A stretch of DNA of 64,000 bases from Rhodospirillum sp. (lineage in GTDB: Bacteria; Pseudomonadota; Alphaproteobacteria; Rhodospirillales; Rhodospirillaceae), in assembly GCA_021741145.1 (NCBI GenBank), contig JAIOYK010000018.1:28752-92751 (forward strand). Reading direction: 5' to 3'. Positions 1 to 7,920 of the stretch are shown piece after piece (the first letter of the stretch is position 1; the number at the start of each line of letters is the position of its first letter). The notes under the pieces were generated by a model. That model was given only the letters and a program-made list of their open reading frames with translations. It was not told where the DNA came from and ran no database searches. A program made the translations under genes and the position numbers.

Positions 1-632
1 ATGGCTATGTCCGTCCGGTGGCTTGGCGGGGCAGCGAGATGATGGGGGTTTCGGCCCAGCATAACCGGATCAATGTCGCCATCGCGTCCTGGCAATGGCC
101 CAGCTACTTTTCGCCGGAAGCGCGTCTCGCGGGTATTCGCCTGACGGTTTCCAAATGGCGCCGCCCGGCGCCGGACACGGCGCCGACCCAGTCCAAGGCG
201 GCGGGCCTATACATGATCTGCACCATGTCCAAGCATGACGCGGAGAACAAAGGGTATGACGACGCCCTGATGCTGGACTACCGAGGTCAGGTGGCCGAGG
301 CCACCGGGGCGAACATCTTCCTGATCCAGGATGGCGTGATCCACACCCCGACGCCGGATTGCTTCCTTGACGGCATCACGCGGCGCACGGTGATTGATCT
401 GGCCAAGCGCCGGGGGTACGAGGTGGTCGAGCGGGCCATCCAGCCCGAGGAGTTCGCCAAGACCCAGGAGGTTTTCCTGACCGGCACCGCGGCCGAGGTC
501 ACCCCCGTTCGTCAGATCGGGGACTGGACCTTTGTTCCGGGCGAGATGACCAAGGCCCTGGTCGAGGACTACGACAAGGAAGTGGGTCGCACTCATGACA
601 AGGCCGCCTCGGCCCGCGACAGCGCGTCCTGA
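1..632 (+). CDS. ilvE: Branched-chain amino acid aminotransferase, 3' part (5' end outside window)
   Basis: PLP-dependent class IV aminotransferase that makes or degrades leucine, isoleucine and valine by transfer of the amino group between 2-oxoglutarate and branched-chain 2-oxo acids, in the cytosol. The frame is open from base 3, so the start lies upstream of the window and about 209 C-terminal residues are present. Visible family signatures are the YVRPVAWRG stretch at the left edge, the LDYRGQVAEATGANIF segment (cofactor and substrate loop), GITRRTVIDLA, and EVFLTGTAAEVTPVRQI near the C-terminus. The gene stands alone here; the next gene is on the opposite strand. Family assignment is secure; the exact paralogue cannot be judged without the N-terminus. 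Confidence 0.9.
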   Translation, partial: GYVRPVAWRGSEMMGVSAQHNRINVAIASWQWPSYFSPEARLAGIRLTVSKWRRPAPDTAPTQSKAAGLYMICTMSKHDAENKGYDDALMLDYRGQVAEATGANIFLIQDGVIHTPTPDCFLDGITRRTVIDLAKRRGYEVVERAIQPEEFAKTQEVFLTGTAAEVTPVRQIGDWTFVPGEMTKALVEDYDKEVGRTHDKAASARDSAS

Positions 633-708
633 TCTTCTGGCTGATCTTCTGGATGTGGTAAGGCGCTCCCATGGTTCCTTCTGTCGGAGGGGATCCATGG
701 GGGGCCGA

Positions 709-1452
709 TCAATGCCGGGTCGGAGTCGCCGACCCGGTTTGGTCCGCCCGCGACGGTATGGTAACGCGCAGGGGCGTGGCGCTCTCTCCGGACCGGTCCA
801 GGCGATTGGGGATGGGGAGCGCGAAGGGCGGGCGCGGCGGCTGGGTTCGGAGCAGTTTGGCTTCCTCGGTCAAGCCTAGGCTCTCGGCCAGATCAGCAAG
901 GGCGCGTGGGCTGGCCGAACGGTCCTTGGCGAAGGTCCGGATTCCCTCGGCCACGTCCATTTCCAAGGTCTTCAGGGTGTCCGCGAGTCCGGCGTATTCG
1001 CGCTCCAACCGTTCCCGTTCCGCTTCCACGGCGAGGGCGGCATCGGCTAGGGTATTCATCTGATGGCGGACTTCCTGGGCTTCCCGCGCCTCCTGGGCGA
1101 TCCGCGCGGGCAGGAGGGCGGGAGACGGGTGGCCCGAATCCCGGGCCGCGTCGGTCAGGGCGCGGGCGCGGGAGGAGATCCGGGCCGCGACCGCTTGGTA
1201 AAACAGGGGGCGGGAGCCGGTCTCGGGCAGCAGGCCCAAGGCGCGGAGGGCGCCCGTCCTCTGGTCGTCCCGGGAGAGACGGCCGAGAAGGACGGGCAGA
1301 TCGCAGAGGATTGTCGAATCAGGGATATCCCCACAGAGAACCATCCATTCGGACAAGGAATCGGCGCTTTGCCCATCCCCAAGGAAGACCCCGTCGTCCA
1401 AAGCCTGGAGCAGTCGGGAGTCCAATATCCGTTTTGGATCGGGAGCGGTCAT
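709..1452 (-). CDS. Uncharacterised coiled-coil protein (247 aa)
   Basis: I do not recognise this family. The 247-residue product has no signal peptide or membrane segment. Residues about 100-180 are rich in Glu, Arg, Ala and Leu with heptad-like spacing and probably form a coiled coil; the C-terminal 40 residues are Pro/Arg-rich and probably disordered. The ATG at 1452 follows an AGGAG about 11 bases upstream. It is convergent with ilvE and is followed upstream by the NADAR gene on the same strand. No catalytic motif is visible, so a structural or scaffold role is possible but not shown. Confidence 0.6.
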   Translation of the reverse strand: MTAPDPKRILDSRLLQALDDGVFLGDGQSADSLSEWMVLCGDIPDSTILCDLPVLLGRLSRDDQRTGALRALGLLPETGSRPLFYQAVAARISSRARALTDAARDSGHPSPALLPARIAQEAREAQEVRHQMNTLADAALAVEAERERLEREYAGLADTLKTLEMDVAEGIRTFAKDRSASPRALADLAESLGLTEEAKLLRTQPPRPPFALPIPNRLDRSGESATPLRVTIPSRADQTGSATPTRH

Positions 1453-1561
1453 CGGTCGGGAAACTCCTGTTCAAGGTCAATCCGGAAGCCCCCCGGTTTA
1501 CCCCTCCCTGGTTGCCGACCGGTTAACGCCGTTCATGAACCCATGGCTATAACATCCCGCG

Positions 1562-2035
1562 CTAAAGCTGTTTTTCGGATTTCAGGTCTTCGCGAACCCT
1601 GGTCAATGCCAGACCCAGCCAGTTCCGCCCGGTCCATTGGGCCGGATCGTGTGACTTGGGATCCCCTTCCATAAATCCGATTCCCCACCGTTGGTCCGCG
1701 CTGGCGTAGGCGAGCGTGTTGGATCCGGTGGCCAGAAGCATCTCGGCGAGCTTTGGGTCGGCGAAAAATTTCGCCCGATTGCCCCGGTAGACGGCCTCGG
1801 GGCCCTCTTCGTCCCAGCGGTCTGGATCGAAGGGGGTGACCTGACGGCCAAGTGCCTGGTGATCGTGGGAGTAGCGGCTTTTCAGGATTTTCCCGGCCGT
1901 GGCCGAGTCTCCGAACAGGGTTGCCTTGGACCACATCATGTAGTGCTCGGCGGAGGCATAGGCCACCCCCTCCACCGTGAAGGGGGTGGGGGTATATTGG
2001 TTGAAGGGGCCGTTCAGGAAAAAGGTGATGTCCAT
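1562..2035 (-). CDS. NADAR-domain protein (YbiA/RibX-like N-glycosidase family), 157 aa
   Basis: The product looks like the NADAR superfamily, whose studied members cleave N-glycosidic bonds in riboflavin-pathway intermediates or ADP-ribosylated molecules. Seen: an N-terminal FFLNGPFNQYTPTPF stretch, the SAEHYMMWSKA motif, AVYRGNRAKFFADPKLAEMLLATG and a WGIGF near the end, in the order usual for the family. The frame is open further upstream to 2185, but the ATG at 2035 gives the normal family length of about 155 residues, so it is preferred; no strong ribosome site marks either start. Substrate is unknown. It is a single-domain protein with no toxin, antitoxin or phage gene next to it. Confidence 0.75.
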   Translation of the reverse strand: MDITFFLNGPFNQYTPTPFTVEGVAYASAEHYMMWSKATLFGDSATAGKILKSRYSHDHQALGRQVTPFDPDRWDEEGPEAVYRGNRAKFFADPKLAEMLLATGSNTLAYASADQRWGIGFMEGDPKSHDPAQWTGRNWLGLALTRVREDLKSEKQL

Positions 2036-2187
2036 GCCGGATCCAATTGCCTCGAGAAAAATGTGGTTTTCTGGATTGAGGTGACCATCGGATCGGATGT
2101 CAAGGCAAGCGCGACCTGTTGTGGCAGCGGAAAGTGGCCGCCGCGGCTTACGGCGCGAAAAATGCCGCGTGCCGTTTGAGTGCAAGG

Positions 2188-2214
2188 CAAACCCGAGGGA
2201 TGAAATCCCTCGGG
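2188..2214 (-). terminator. Hairpin downstream of the GST gene
   Basis: Perfect 9-bp inverted repeat (arms 2192-2200 and 2206-2214, loop TGAAA), beginning 8 bases after the GST stop codon. On the minus strand it is followed by GTTTG, a short T run. It probably ends the GST transcript before the NADAR gene. Confidence 0.6.
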
Positions 2215-2221
2215 CTTCGAG

Positions 2222-2845
2222 TCACGGAGTCGCCCGGCTGGTGAGGACGACGTGGTGGGGCAGGGCCTCCATGCGCGCGATCCAAGCGAGGATGGCCGGC
2301 GTGCGGGACAGGTCGAACCCCCCTTCCGGCGCCACGTGGGTATAGGCGAACAGTGAGATGTCGGCGATGGTCGGCCCGTCGCCCACGAACCAGTCGGTCC
2401 GGGACAGGTGCCTTTCCATGACGTCCAGGGCCACATAGCCCTTGGGCATCTTTTCGGTCTCCAGCAGGGTGGTCCGCTCCGGCGTCATCTCCTGGAAATG
2501 GCGCATGAAGCGGGCCACGGCGATGAAGGGCTCGTGGCTGTACTGCTCGAAGAACTGCCATTGCAGCACCCGCGCCCGGTCCAATCGGTCGGTGGGCAGA
2601 TAGGGCGTGCCCTCGGCCAGATAGTTCAGGATCGCGTTGCTCTCCCACAGCATGTGTCCGTCTTCCAACTCCAGGGTGGGAATGCGGCCGTTGGGATTTT
2701 TGCGTGACAGAAATTCCGGGGTACGGGTCTCCCCCTTCAGAATGTCATGTTCCACCAGGGTGAAGGGCCGCTGAAGCCAATGGAGCAGGAGGCGAACCTT
2801 ATAACCGTTTCCGCTTTCCAAAAAGTCATGGAGAATCAAGGGCAA
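2222..2845 (-). CDS. Glutathione S-transferase family protein, 207 aa
   Basis: Soluble GST-fold protein that would conjugate or reduce substrates with glutathione. The N-terminal thioredoxin-like half shows the Ser-containing active-site loop (LESGNGYKVRL, residues about 9-19), the cis-proline motif NPNGRIPTLE and the glutathione-binding WESNAILNYLA. The C-terminal helical domain runs from about residue 85 and carries the GPTIADISLFAY N-capping box. No ATG is available near the N-terminus: the frame starts with TTG at 2845 or, two codons later, TTG at 2839, the latter better spaced from an AGGAG. A TTG start is therefore likely. Substrate cannot be read from sequence. Confidence 0.88.
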   Translation of the reverse strand: MPLILHDFLESGNGYKVRLLLHWLQRPFTLVEHDILKGETRTPEFLSRKNPNGRIPTLELEDGHMLWESNAILNYLAEGTPYLPTDRLDRARVLQWQFFEQYSHEPFIAVARFMRHFQEMTPERTTLLETEKMPKGYVALDVMERHLSRTDWFVGDGPTIADISLFAYTHVAPEGGFDLSRTPAILAWIARMEALPHHVVLTSRATP

Positions 2846-2924
2846 GTGCTCCTAAAAGAGAGGATAAGGAAGAGAATAGGGGAGAATAAGGAGGGGGAGG
2901 GAGGAAAATATGGACACACACGAA

Positions 2925-2953
2925 GGGCGGGGTTCCGTTCTGGAACCCCGCCC
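2925..2953 (-). terminator. Strong GC-rich hairpin after the DUF1127 gene
   Basis: Perfect 12-bp inverted repeat (arms 2925-2936 and 2942-2953, 5-base loop) lying about 60 bases past the stop of the minus-strand DUF1127 gene and before GST. It lacks a long T run, so it is either a weak intrinsic terminator or a stabilising 3' hairpin. Confidence 0.5.
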
Positions 2954-3016
2954 GGCGGATGGGCGTCCGTGGTGGTGGGGAGTGGGGGGGACGCCCATGG
3001 GTGTCGATGGGTCGTG

Positions 3017-3295
3017 TTACCGCCCGTAAATATCCGGGTGACGGATCAGATCGGCCGGGGAATGCCGCTCCAGGCCATGGACCTGTCCGGGGTTGAGGCC
3101 GAGGTCACGCAGCATCCGGTCGTCCAGGCTCGCGAGTTGCCGCATCTGCCGACGCTGCTCCATGCGGGTCCAAGCCTTGTCGACGATCTTGTCCACCCAG
3201 GCCAGTAGGCGGATGCTCAGGGAAGCGGGGCGCTCGTCCGTCCGGATGACGGACGCGGCATCCGCGGAAGCGATATCGCACGTCCGTGAGGTCAT
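3017..3295 (-). CDS. DUF1127-containing small protein, 92 aa
   Basis: Small basic protein with the DUF1127 (YjiS-like) signature near the C-terminus: RRQMRQLASLDDRMLRDLGLNPGQV, residues about 47-72 of this start. Such proteins are common in Alphaproteobacteria; some affect phosphate or carbon metabolism by binding RNA, but no role can be fixed here. The open frame runs upstream to 3388, yet the ATG at 3295 is preceded by AGGAG with a spacer of 8 bases, which decides the start. It is transcribed away from the LysR pair, with 162 bases between them, so a regulatory link is possible but not shown. Confidence 0.82.
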   Translation of the reverse strand: MTSRTCDIASADAASVIRTDERPASLSIRLLAWVDKIVDKAWTRMEQRRQMRQLASLDDRMLRDLGLNPGQVHGLERHSPADLIRHPDIYGR

Positions 3296-3457
3296 GGCGT
3301 GATCTCCTGTCTTGTTTCGATCCCGGGGCCGATCCCCGGTGGTGTCTGGTGACAAGGAGAAGATGGACCCCTTGACCTTTCCCGACAAACGAGGCTTTCT
3401 CGGTGGATGGTTTAGGAAATCTTGGCCTTCATACAGGTGTCACACAAAGGAGGATTC

Positions 3458-4399
3458 ATGGTCCGGCGTTTGCCTCCCCTGAATGCCCTGCGTGCCTTCG
3501 AGGCGGCGGCCCGCCATGGGGGCTTCACCGGGGCGGCCAAGGAGTTGAATGTGACCCCGGCCGCGGTCAGCCATCAGGTCAAGGGGTTGGAGGATTTTCT
3601 GGGCCAAGTCCTGTTCCACCGCCTCGCCCGGGGGCTGGATCTGACGGAGGCGGGGCGGTCCTACCTGCCGGAGTTGACCGCCGGGTTCGACCAATTGGCC
3701 CGGGCCGCGGACTGCCTGCGCGGTGGTGACTTGGCCGGGCGTCTGGTGGTCTCGGTTCTGCCCAGCTTCTGCGCTGGGTGGCTCGCGCCACGGATCGGTG
3801 GTTTTAATGCCCGTCATCCGGAGATCCGCCTGGAACTCCTCTCCCAGAACCGCAATACGGATTTCGAGACCGAGGACGTCGACATGGGCCTACGCTATGG
3901 CCGGGGTGTCTATCCCGGTTTGGAGGTGGTCCGGGTGCTGGACGAGGAGGTCTTTCCCATCTGCTCCCCGGCCCTGATGACGGGTCCCTTGCCTCTGCGC
4001 GGGTTCGAGGACCTGCGGCACCACGTCTTGTTGCACGATCCATCGGCCCTGCCGGACGAGCCCTGGAATCTGTGGAGCACCTGGTTGGATTCGGCGGGGG
4101 TCGAGGGGTTGGACCTGGATCGGGGGCATGGCTTCTCCGATACCACGGCCATGATCGCCGCCTGTGTGTCCGGGTTGGGTGTGGGAATCGGGCGGTCGGC
4201 TCTGGTGCGGGAACACCTGCGCGCGGGCCGTCTGGTGCGGCCCTTCACGGTCTCGCGCCCGGCCGACTATGCCTACTGGGCGGCCTTCCTTCCCAAAACC
4301 CGAGAGAATCCGAAGGCCATGGCCTTTCTCGACTGGGTGCTGTCGATCCCGGGCACGGCGTCTCCGTCCAAACTCCTCCGGGAGGGCAAGGAGCCATGA
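3458..4399 (+). CDS. LysR-family transcriptional regulator, GcvA-like (first of tandem pair)
   Basis: DNA-binding regulator of 313 residues. Residues 1-65 form the winged helix-turn-helix opening with RRLPPLNALRAFEAAARHGG, then AAVSHQVKGLEDFLG as recognition region, typical of the GcvA/AmpR branch. The rest is the periplasmic-binding-protein-like effector domain. The start at 3458 is set by an AAAGGAGG 5 bases upstream, although the frame is open 12 codons earlier. Its stop overlaps the start of the second LysR gene by four bases (ATGA), implying coupled translation. Target genes are unknown: no metabolic gene is divergently transcribed right beside it apart from the DUF1127 gene. Confidence 0.92.
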   Translation: MVRRLPPLNALRAFEAAARHGGFTGAAKELNVTPAAVSHQVKGLEDFLGQVLFHRLARGLDLTEAGRSYLPELTAGFDQLARAADCLRGGDLAGRLVVSVLPSFCAGWLAPRIGGFNARHPEIRLELLSQNRNTDFETEDVDMGLRYGRGVYPGLEVVRVLDEEVFPICSPALMTGPLPLRGFEDLRHHVLLHDPSALPDEPWNLWSTWLDSAGVEGLDLDRGHGFSDTTAMIAACVSGLGVGIGRSALVREHLRAGRLVRPFTVSRPADYAYWAAFLPKTRENPKAMAFLDWVLSIPGTASPSKLLREGKEP

Positions 4400-5385
4400 A
4401 CCGCCGCCTGCCCCCCCTGAACGCCCTGCGCGCCTTCGAGACCGCCGCCCGTCATGGGGGCTTCACCAAGGCTGCGGAGGAACTGGGCGTGACTCCAGCC
4501 GCGGTCAGTCACCAAGTCAAGGCCCTGGAGGATATCCTGGGGGTGCCCCTGTTCCGTCGCCTGTCCCGGGGGCTTGACCTGACCGACGCGGGACGGGCCT
4601 ACCTGCCTGCCCTGACCCGGGGGTTTGATCGCCTTGCCCGGGCGGGGGAGCGTCTGCGCGAAGGAGGGTTGGCCGGGCGATTGACGGTCTCGATCCTACC
4701 CAGCCTCTGTGCCGGATGGCTGGCGCCCCGGTTGGTGGATTTCCAGGGCCTTTGCCCCGAAGTGGGACTGAGCCTCGTGTCCGATCCCGGCTTGGTCAGC
4801 TTCGGCCGGGGAGATGTCGACATGGCGATCCGTTATGGCCGGGGGATCTATCCGGGGCTCCGCTCCATCCGAATCCTGGGGGAGGAGATCTTTCCCGTCT
4901 GCGCACCCTCGTTGCTCAATGGGGAGCGTCCCCTGCGGACGCTCTCGGACCTACGCCACCACACGATTTTGCGGAATGTGGACGTTCTGTCGGGGGAGGC
5001 CTGGCTGTACTGGCGGAATTGGCTGGCCGTGGCCGGTGTGGACGACGTGGACCCCGAAAGTGGCCTGGGATTCACGGAGGGGTCGGCCATGTACGCCGCC
5101 TGTCTGGCCGGGGCGGGAGTGGCCATCGGTCGGGCGGCCCTGGTGGAATCCGACCTGCGGAGCGGACGCCTGGTCCGTCCCTTCGCTGGCCTGTCCCGCC
5201 CCGCGGATTTTTCCTATTTCGCTGTCATGCCCCCGGCCAACCTGGAAAACCCCCGGGTCGCGGCCTTCGTTGACTGGCTGCGCGTCGCCGGCGGGGTGGA
5301 GGAGGGGGGAGAGGAGGGGGCGGACGAGGGGGCGCGGGAGGATTGGGGGGCGCGGCCCGGAGGGGACGCCTGGGGTGACGGGTGA
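4396..5385 (+). CDS. LysR-family transcriptional regulator, GcvA-like (second of tandem pair)
   Basis: Paralogue of the preceding regulator, 329 residues, with the same layout: N-terminal winged HTH (RRLPPLNALRAFETAARHGG, AAVSHQVKALEDILG) and a C-terminal effector domain. The DNA-recognition region is almost unchanged between the two while the effector domains have drifted (for example PSFCAGWLAPR versus PSLCAGWLAPR, then divergent stretches). The last ~35 residues are Gly/Glu/Asp-rich and absent from the first copy. The ATG at 4396 lies inside the stop of the first gene. The pair probably arose by tandem duplication and may share operators or form heteromers; this is inference. Confidence 0.92.
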   Translation: MNRRLPPLNALRAFETAARHGGFTKAAEELGVTPAAVSHQVKALEDILGVPLFRRLSRGLDLTDAGRAYLPALTRGFDRLARAGERLREGGLAGRLTVSILPSLCAGWLAPRLVDFQGLCPEVGLSLVSDPGLVSFGRGDVDMAIRYGRGIYPGLRSIRILGEEIFPVCAPSLLNGERPLRTLSDLRHHTILRNVDVLSGEAWLYWRNWLAVAGVDDVDPESGLGFTEGSAMYAACLAGAGVAIGRAALVESDLRSGRLVRPFAGLSRPADFSYFAVMPPANLENPRVAAFVDWLRVAGGVEEGGEEGADEGAREDWGARPGGDAWGDG

Positions 5386-5582
5386 GTGATATGTGCCTTG
5401 AGTTCGGTGCCGGCTTGGGGTCAGTCCGGGCCATGGACCGGCTTCCGGCGGGGTAGTGACGGGGGAGCGCTCCATTCCCCCCGTGCCGTGGCTGATCATT
5501 GGGGTGGCCGCGGTTGACGGACGGGGTTCCGGGCGCCGAAGATGCCGTCTTCTCGGAATTCATGCCAAGGAAGTCGACCGTC

Positions 5583-7712
5583 ATGCCCCGTTGGCCACAG
5601 CCCGGCGCGCCCAGCGCCCCGCAAACCGCTCAAGGATCCGAAACCCTGTTGGTCCAGGCTCGTGCGTTCCATGGGCAGGGAAAGCTCCGTGAAGCGGAAG
5701 GGCTCTATCGTCGGGTCATGGCGGCGCGGCCGACCCTGGTCGAACCCTATCTCGCCTTGGCCGATATCGCGGGCCGCGCTGGCAACTCCGCCATGGCCGC
5801 GTCACTTCTGACCAAGGCGACGGAGCTTGATCCCCGCAACGCCCAGGCGTTTCTGTTTCTCGCCAACAATCGAATGACGGTCCGGGATTTTGACAATGCC
5901 CGTAAGGCCGTGGCGCATGCCCTGAGCCTGAAGCCCCGATATCCGGAGGCCTTTCTCCTGTCTGGTTTGGTTGAACAGGAAGAGGGTAACCCGGAGGCCG
6001 CGGTCGAATGCTTTCGCAAAGCGGTCAAGGCGCGGAAGGACTATCCCGAGGCCCATCTGAATCTTGGAAGTTCGTTGATGGCCCTGGACCGGTCCGACGA
6101 GGCGATCAAACACTTTCGAAAGGCGGTGGTCCTCCAGCCGCGTTGGCCAATGGGACGCTTCAACCTCGCGCAGGCCCTGTTTAACGGAGGGCGGTATCTT
6201 GATGCCAAGGTGGAATGCCTGAGAGCCCTTGAAAGCGATCCAGGCCTCTATCCCGCCATGATGCTTTTGCCCAAGGTGCTTGAGGCGCTGGAGGATTATT
6301 CTCGGGCGCGTGCCGCCTGGGAACAGGTGGTCGCTCGCCATCCCCATGACGCGGGCGTGGCCAACGACGCCGGATTGTTCATGATGTTGGAGGGGAACGT
6401 CGGTCGGTCCGAAGAGCTGGCGAGGCAAGCCACCACCCTGGCGCCGGAAAACGTTGAATTTCGTAAGAATTTGATCCGCTTGCTGCTGAATACCGGTCAG
6501 GTGAGCGAGGCGGAGGACGCGGCGCGGTCCTGGATGGCGCGATTCGGCGCGCATCCGGAGATCCTTCGGTCCCTCGCCGATGTGCTTGCCCGCGACGGGG
6601 ATTTCGAAACCGCCACCGGTCTTTACCTCAAGGCCTGGGATGAACGGCCCAACGACGACGTGATTCCCTATTCCCTGGCGTCAACGGGCAAAATGCGGGA
6701 GGGGAACGCCTCGGGGGATCGGATCCTCGCCTCTTATCGCGTCAGCCTGGAAGAGGGGCGTCTGTCCTCGGACATGGCTTATGCCGCGGGAAAGGTCTTG
6801 GATGATCGTAAGGACTGGGATCGGGCTTTCGACGCCTATGCAAGGGCGAACAACCTGCAAATGGGGGGGCGGGCCTTCGATATTGATGGGCATGAAGCCC
6901 TGGTGGAGGCCCTTCGTGGACTGTTTAAGCGGGGCTATTGGGACGCGCATGCCGGCCTGGGAGATCCAACCGATGTTCCGGTCCTGGTCGTTGGTCTGCC
7001 CCGCTCGGGGACCACATTGACGGAACGCATTATCGCCAGTCACCCCGAAGCCGCGGGCGCGGGGGAGCTCATTCATTTCGGTCGTCTGGAGAAATCCTTG
7101 CGCTGGATCGTCGATCCAACGGGCAAGACGACCTATCCCGATTGCGTGCCTAAAACCACCCGGGACATGGTGCGAGACTTCGTGGACAGCTATAAGGCCG
7201 AATTGAAGCGGGTCGATGGCCGGGCCAGCCGCGTCGTGGATAAGATGCCCCAAAATTTCCTGCGTGTGGGGCTGTTCACCCTTCTGTTTCCGCGGGGCCG
7301 GATCGTTCATTGTTCCCGGGATGTGATGGATACCTGTGTGTCCATCTTCTTTCAGAATTTCTCCCGGGGGCATGCCTACAAAAATGATCTCGAAGTCCTG
7401 GGGCGATACGCGCGCTCCTATTTGACACTCATGGACCATTGGCGGGCCGTGTTGCCCAAGCCCCTGGTCGAGGTGAACTACGCCACCCTCGTGGGAGATC
7501 AAGAGGGGGAAAGTCGTGCCCTTATTTCCGCCTTGGGGCTGGACTGGGACGACGCGGTTTTGGGGTTCCATGAAAGCAAGGGTGCCGTCGCCACGGTCAG
7601 CCGGTGGCAGGTGCGTCAGCCCATTTACACGGATTCCCTCGCGCGCTGGAAACGCTACGAAAAGCACCTTGTGCCCTTGTTGCGAGGATTGGGGGAAGCA
7701 AATGGTCCTTAA
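5583..7712 (+). CDS. TPR-repeat sulfotransferase, 709 aa
   Basis: Large two-part protein. Residues about 15-330 are a run of tetratricopeptide repeats (for example AEGLYRRVMAARPTLVEPYLALAD, PEAHLNLGSSLMALDRSDEAIKHFRKAV), a protein-interaction solenoid. Residues about 460-700 are a sulfotransferase domain with the PAPS 5'-phosphosulfate loop VVGLPRSGTTLTERII and a 3'-phosphate-binding GRIVHCSRDVMDTCVSIFF. It would transfer sulfate from PAPS to a protein or saccharide; acceptor unknown. Start options are 5562 and 5583; an AAGGAAG 9 bases before 5583 favours the latter. The next genes are porins, so an envelope substrate is possible but unproven. Confidence 0.85.
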   Translation: MPRWPQPGAPSAPQTAQGSETLLVQARAFHGQGKLREAEGLYRRVMAARPTLVEPYLALADIAGRAGNSAMAASLLTKATELDPRNAQAFLFLANNRMTVRDFDNARKAVAHALSLKPRYPEAFLLSGLVEQEEGNPEAAVECFRKAVKARKDYPEAHLNLGSSLMALDRSDEAIKHFRKAVVLQPRWPMGRFNLAQALFNGGRYLDAKVECLRALESDPGLYPAMMLLPKVLEALEDYSRARAAWEQVVARHPHDAGVANDAGLFMMLEGNVGRSEELARQATTLAPENVEFRKNLIRLLLNTGQVSEAEDAARSWMARFGAHPEILRSLADVLARDGDFETATGLYLKAWDERPNDDVIPYSLASTGKMREGNASGDRILASYRVSLEEGRLSSDMAYAAGKVLDDRKDWDRAFDAYARANNLQMGGRAFDIDGHEALVEALRGLFKRGYWDAHAGLGDPTDVPVLVVGLPRSGTTLTERIIASHPEAAGAGELIHFGRLEKSLRWIVDPTGKTTYPDCVPKTTRDMVRDFVDSYKAELKRVDGRASRVVDKMPQNFLRVGLFTLLFPRGRIVHCSRDVMDTCVSIFFQNFSRGHAYKNDLEVLGRYARSYLTLMDHWRAVLPKPLVEVNYATLVGDQEGESRALISALGLDWDDAVLGFHESKGAVATVSRWQVRQPIYTDSLARWKRYEKHLVPLLRGLGEANGP

Positions 7713-7766
7713 GTATTGGATTTGGGCGAGTGACATCGTACCAACAGTTTAAGGTCCGTCTCGTTC

Positions 7767-7829
7767 TGTGCTTTTTGTGCAACTGCACCATGGGAATGTA
7801 AGAGACGTGTCACGGTGGGTGATTGACCC
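7767..7829 (+). promoter_or_regulatory. Upstream element shared with second porin (copy 1)
   Basis: A TGTGCTTTTT box begins exactly 154 bases before the first porin ATG, with GCAAC and GGAATGT downstream of it, and a GATTGACC 100 bases before the ATG. The second porin has the same boxes at 154 and 101 bases. The TTGACC resembles a sigma70 -35 box; the matching -10 is poor. Probably an activator site plus promoter. Confidence 0.45.
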
Positions 7830-7920
7830 GATGCATCCAGGGTGAGAAGACAGTCGTGTCTTAAAAAGAAGGCGCGGATTTCCCCGTGCTCTTTGTTAAC
7901 CGTTAAAGGGGATTACTCTC

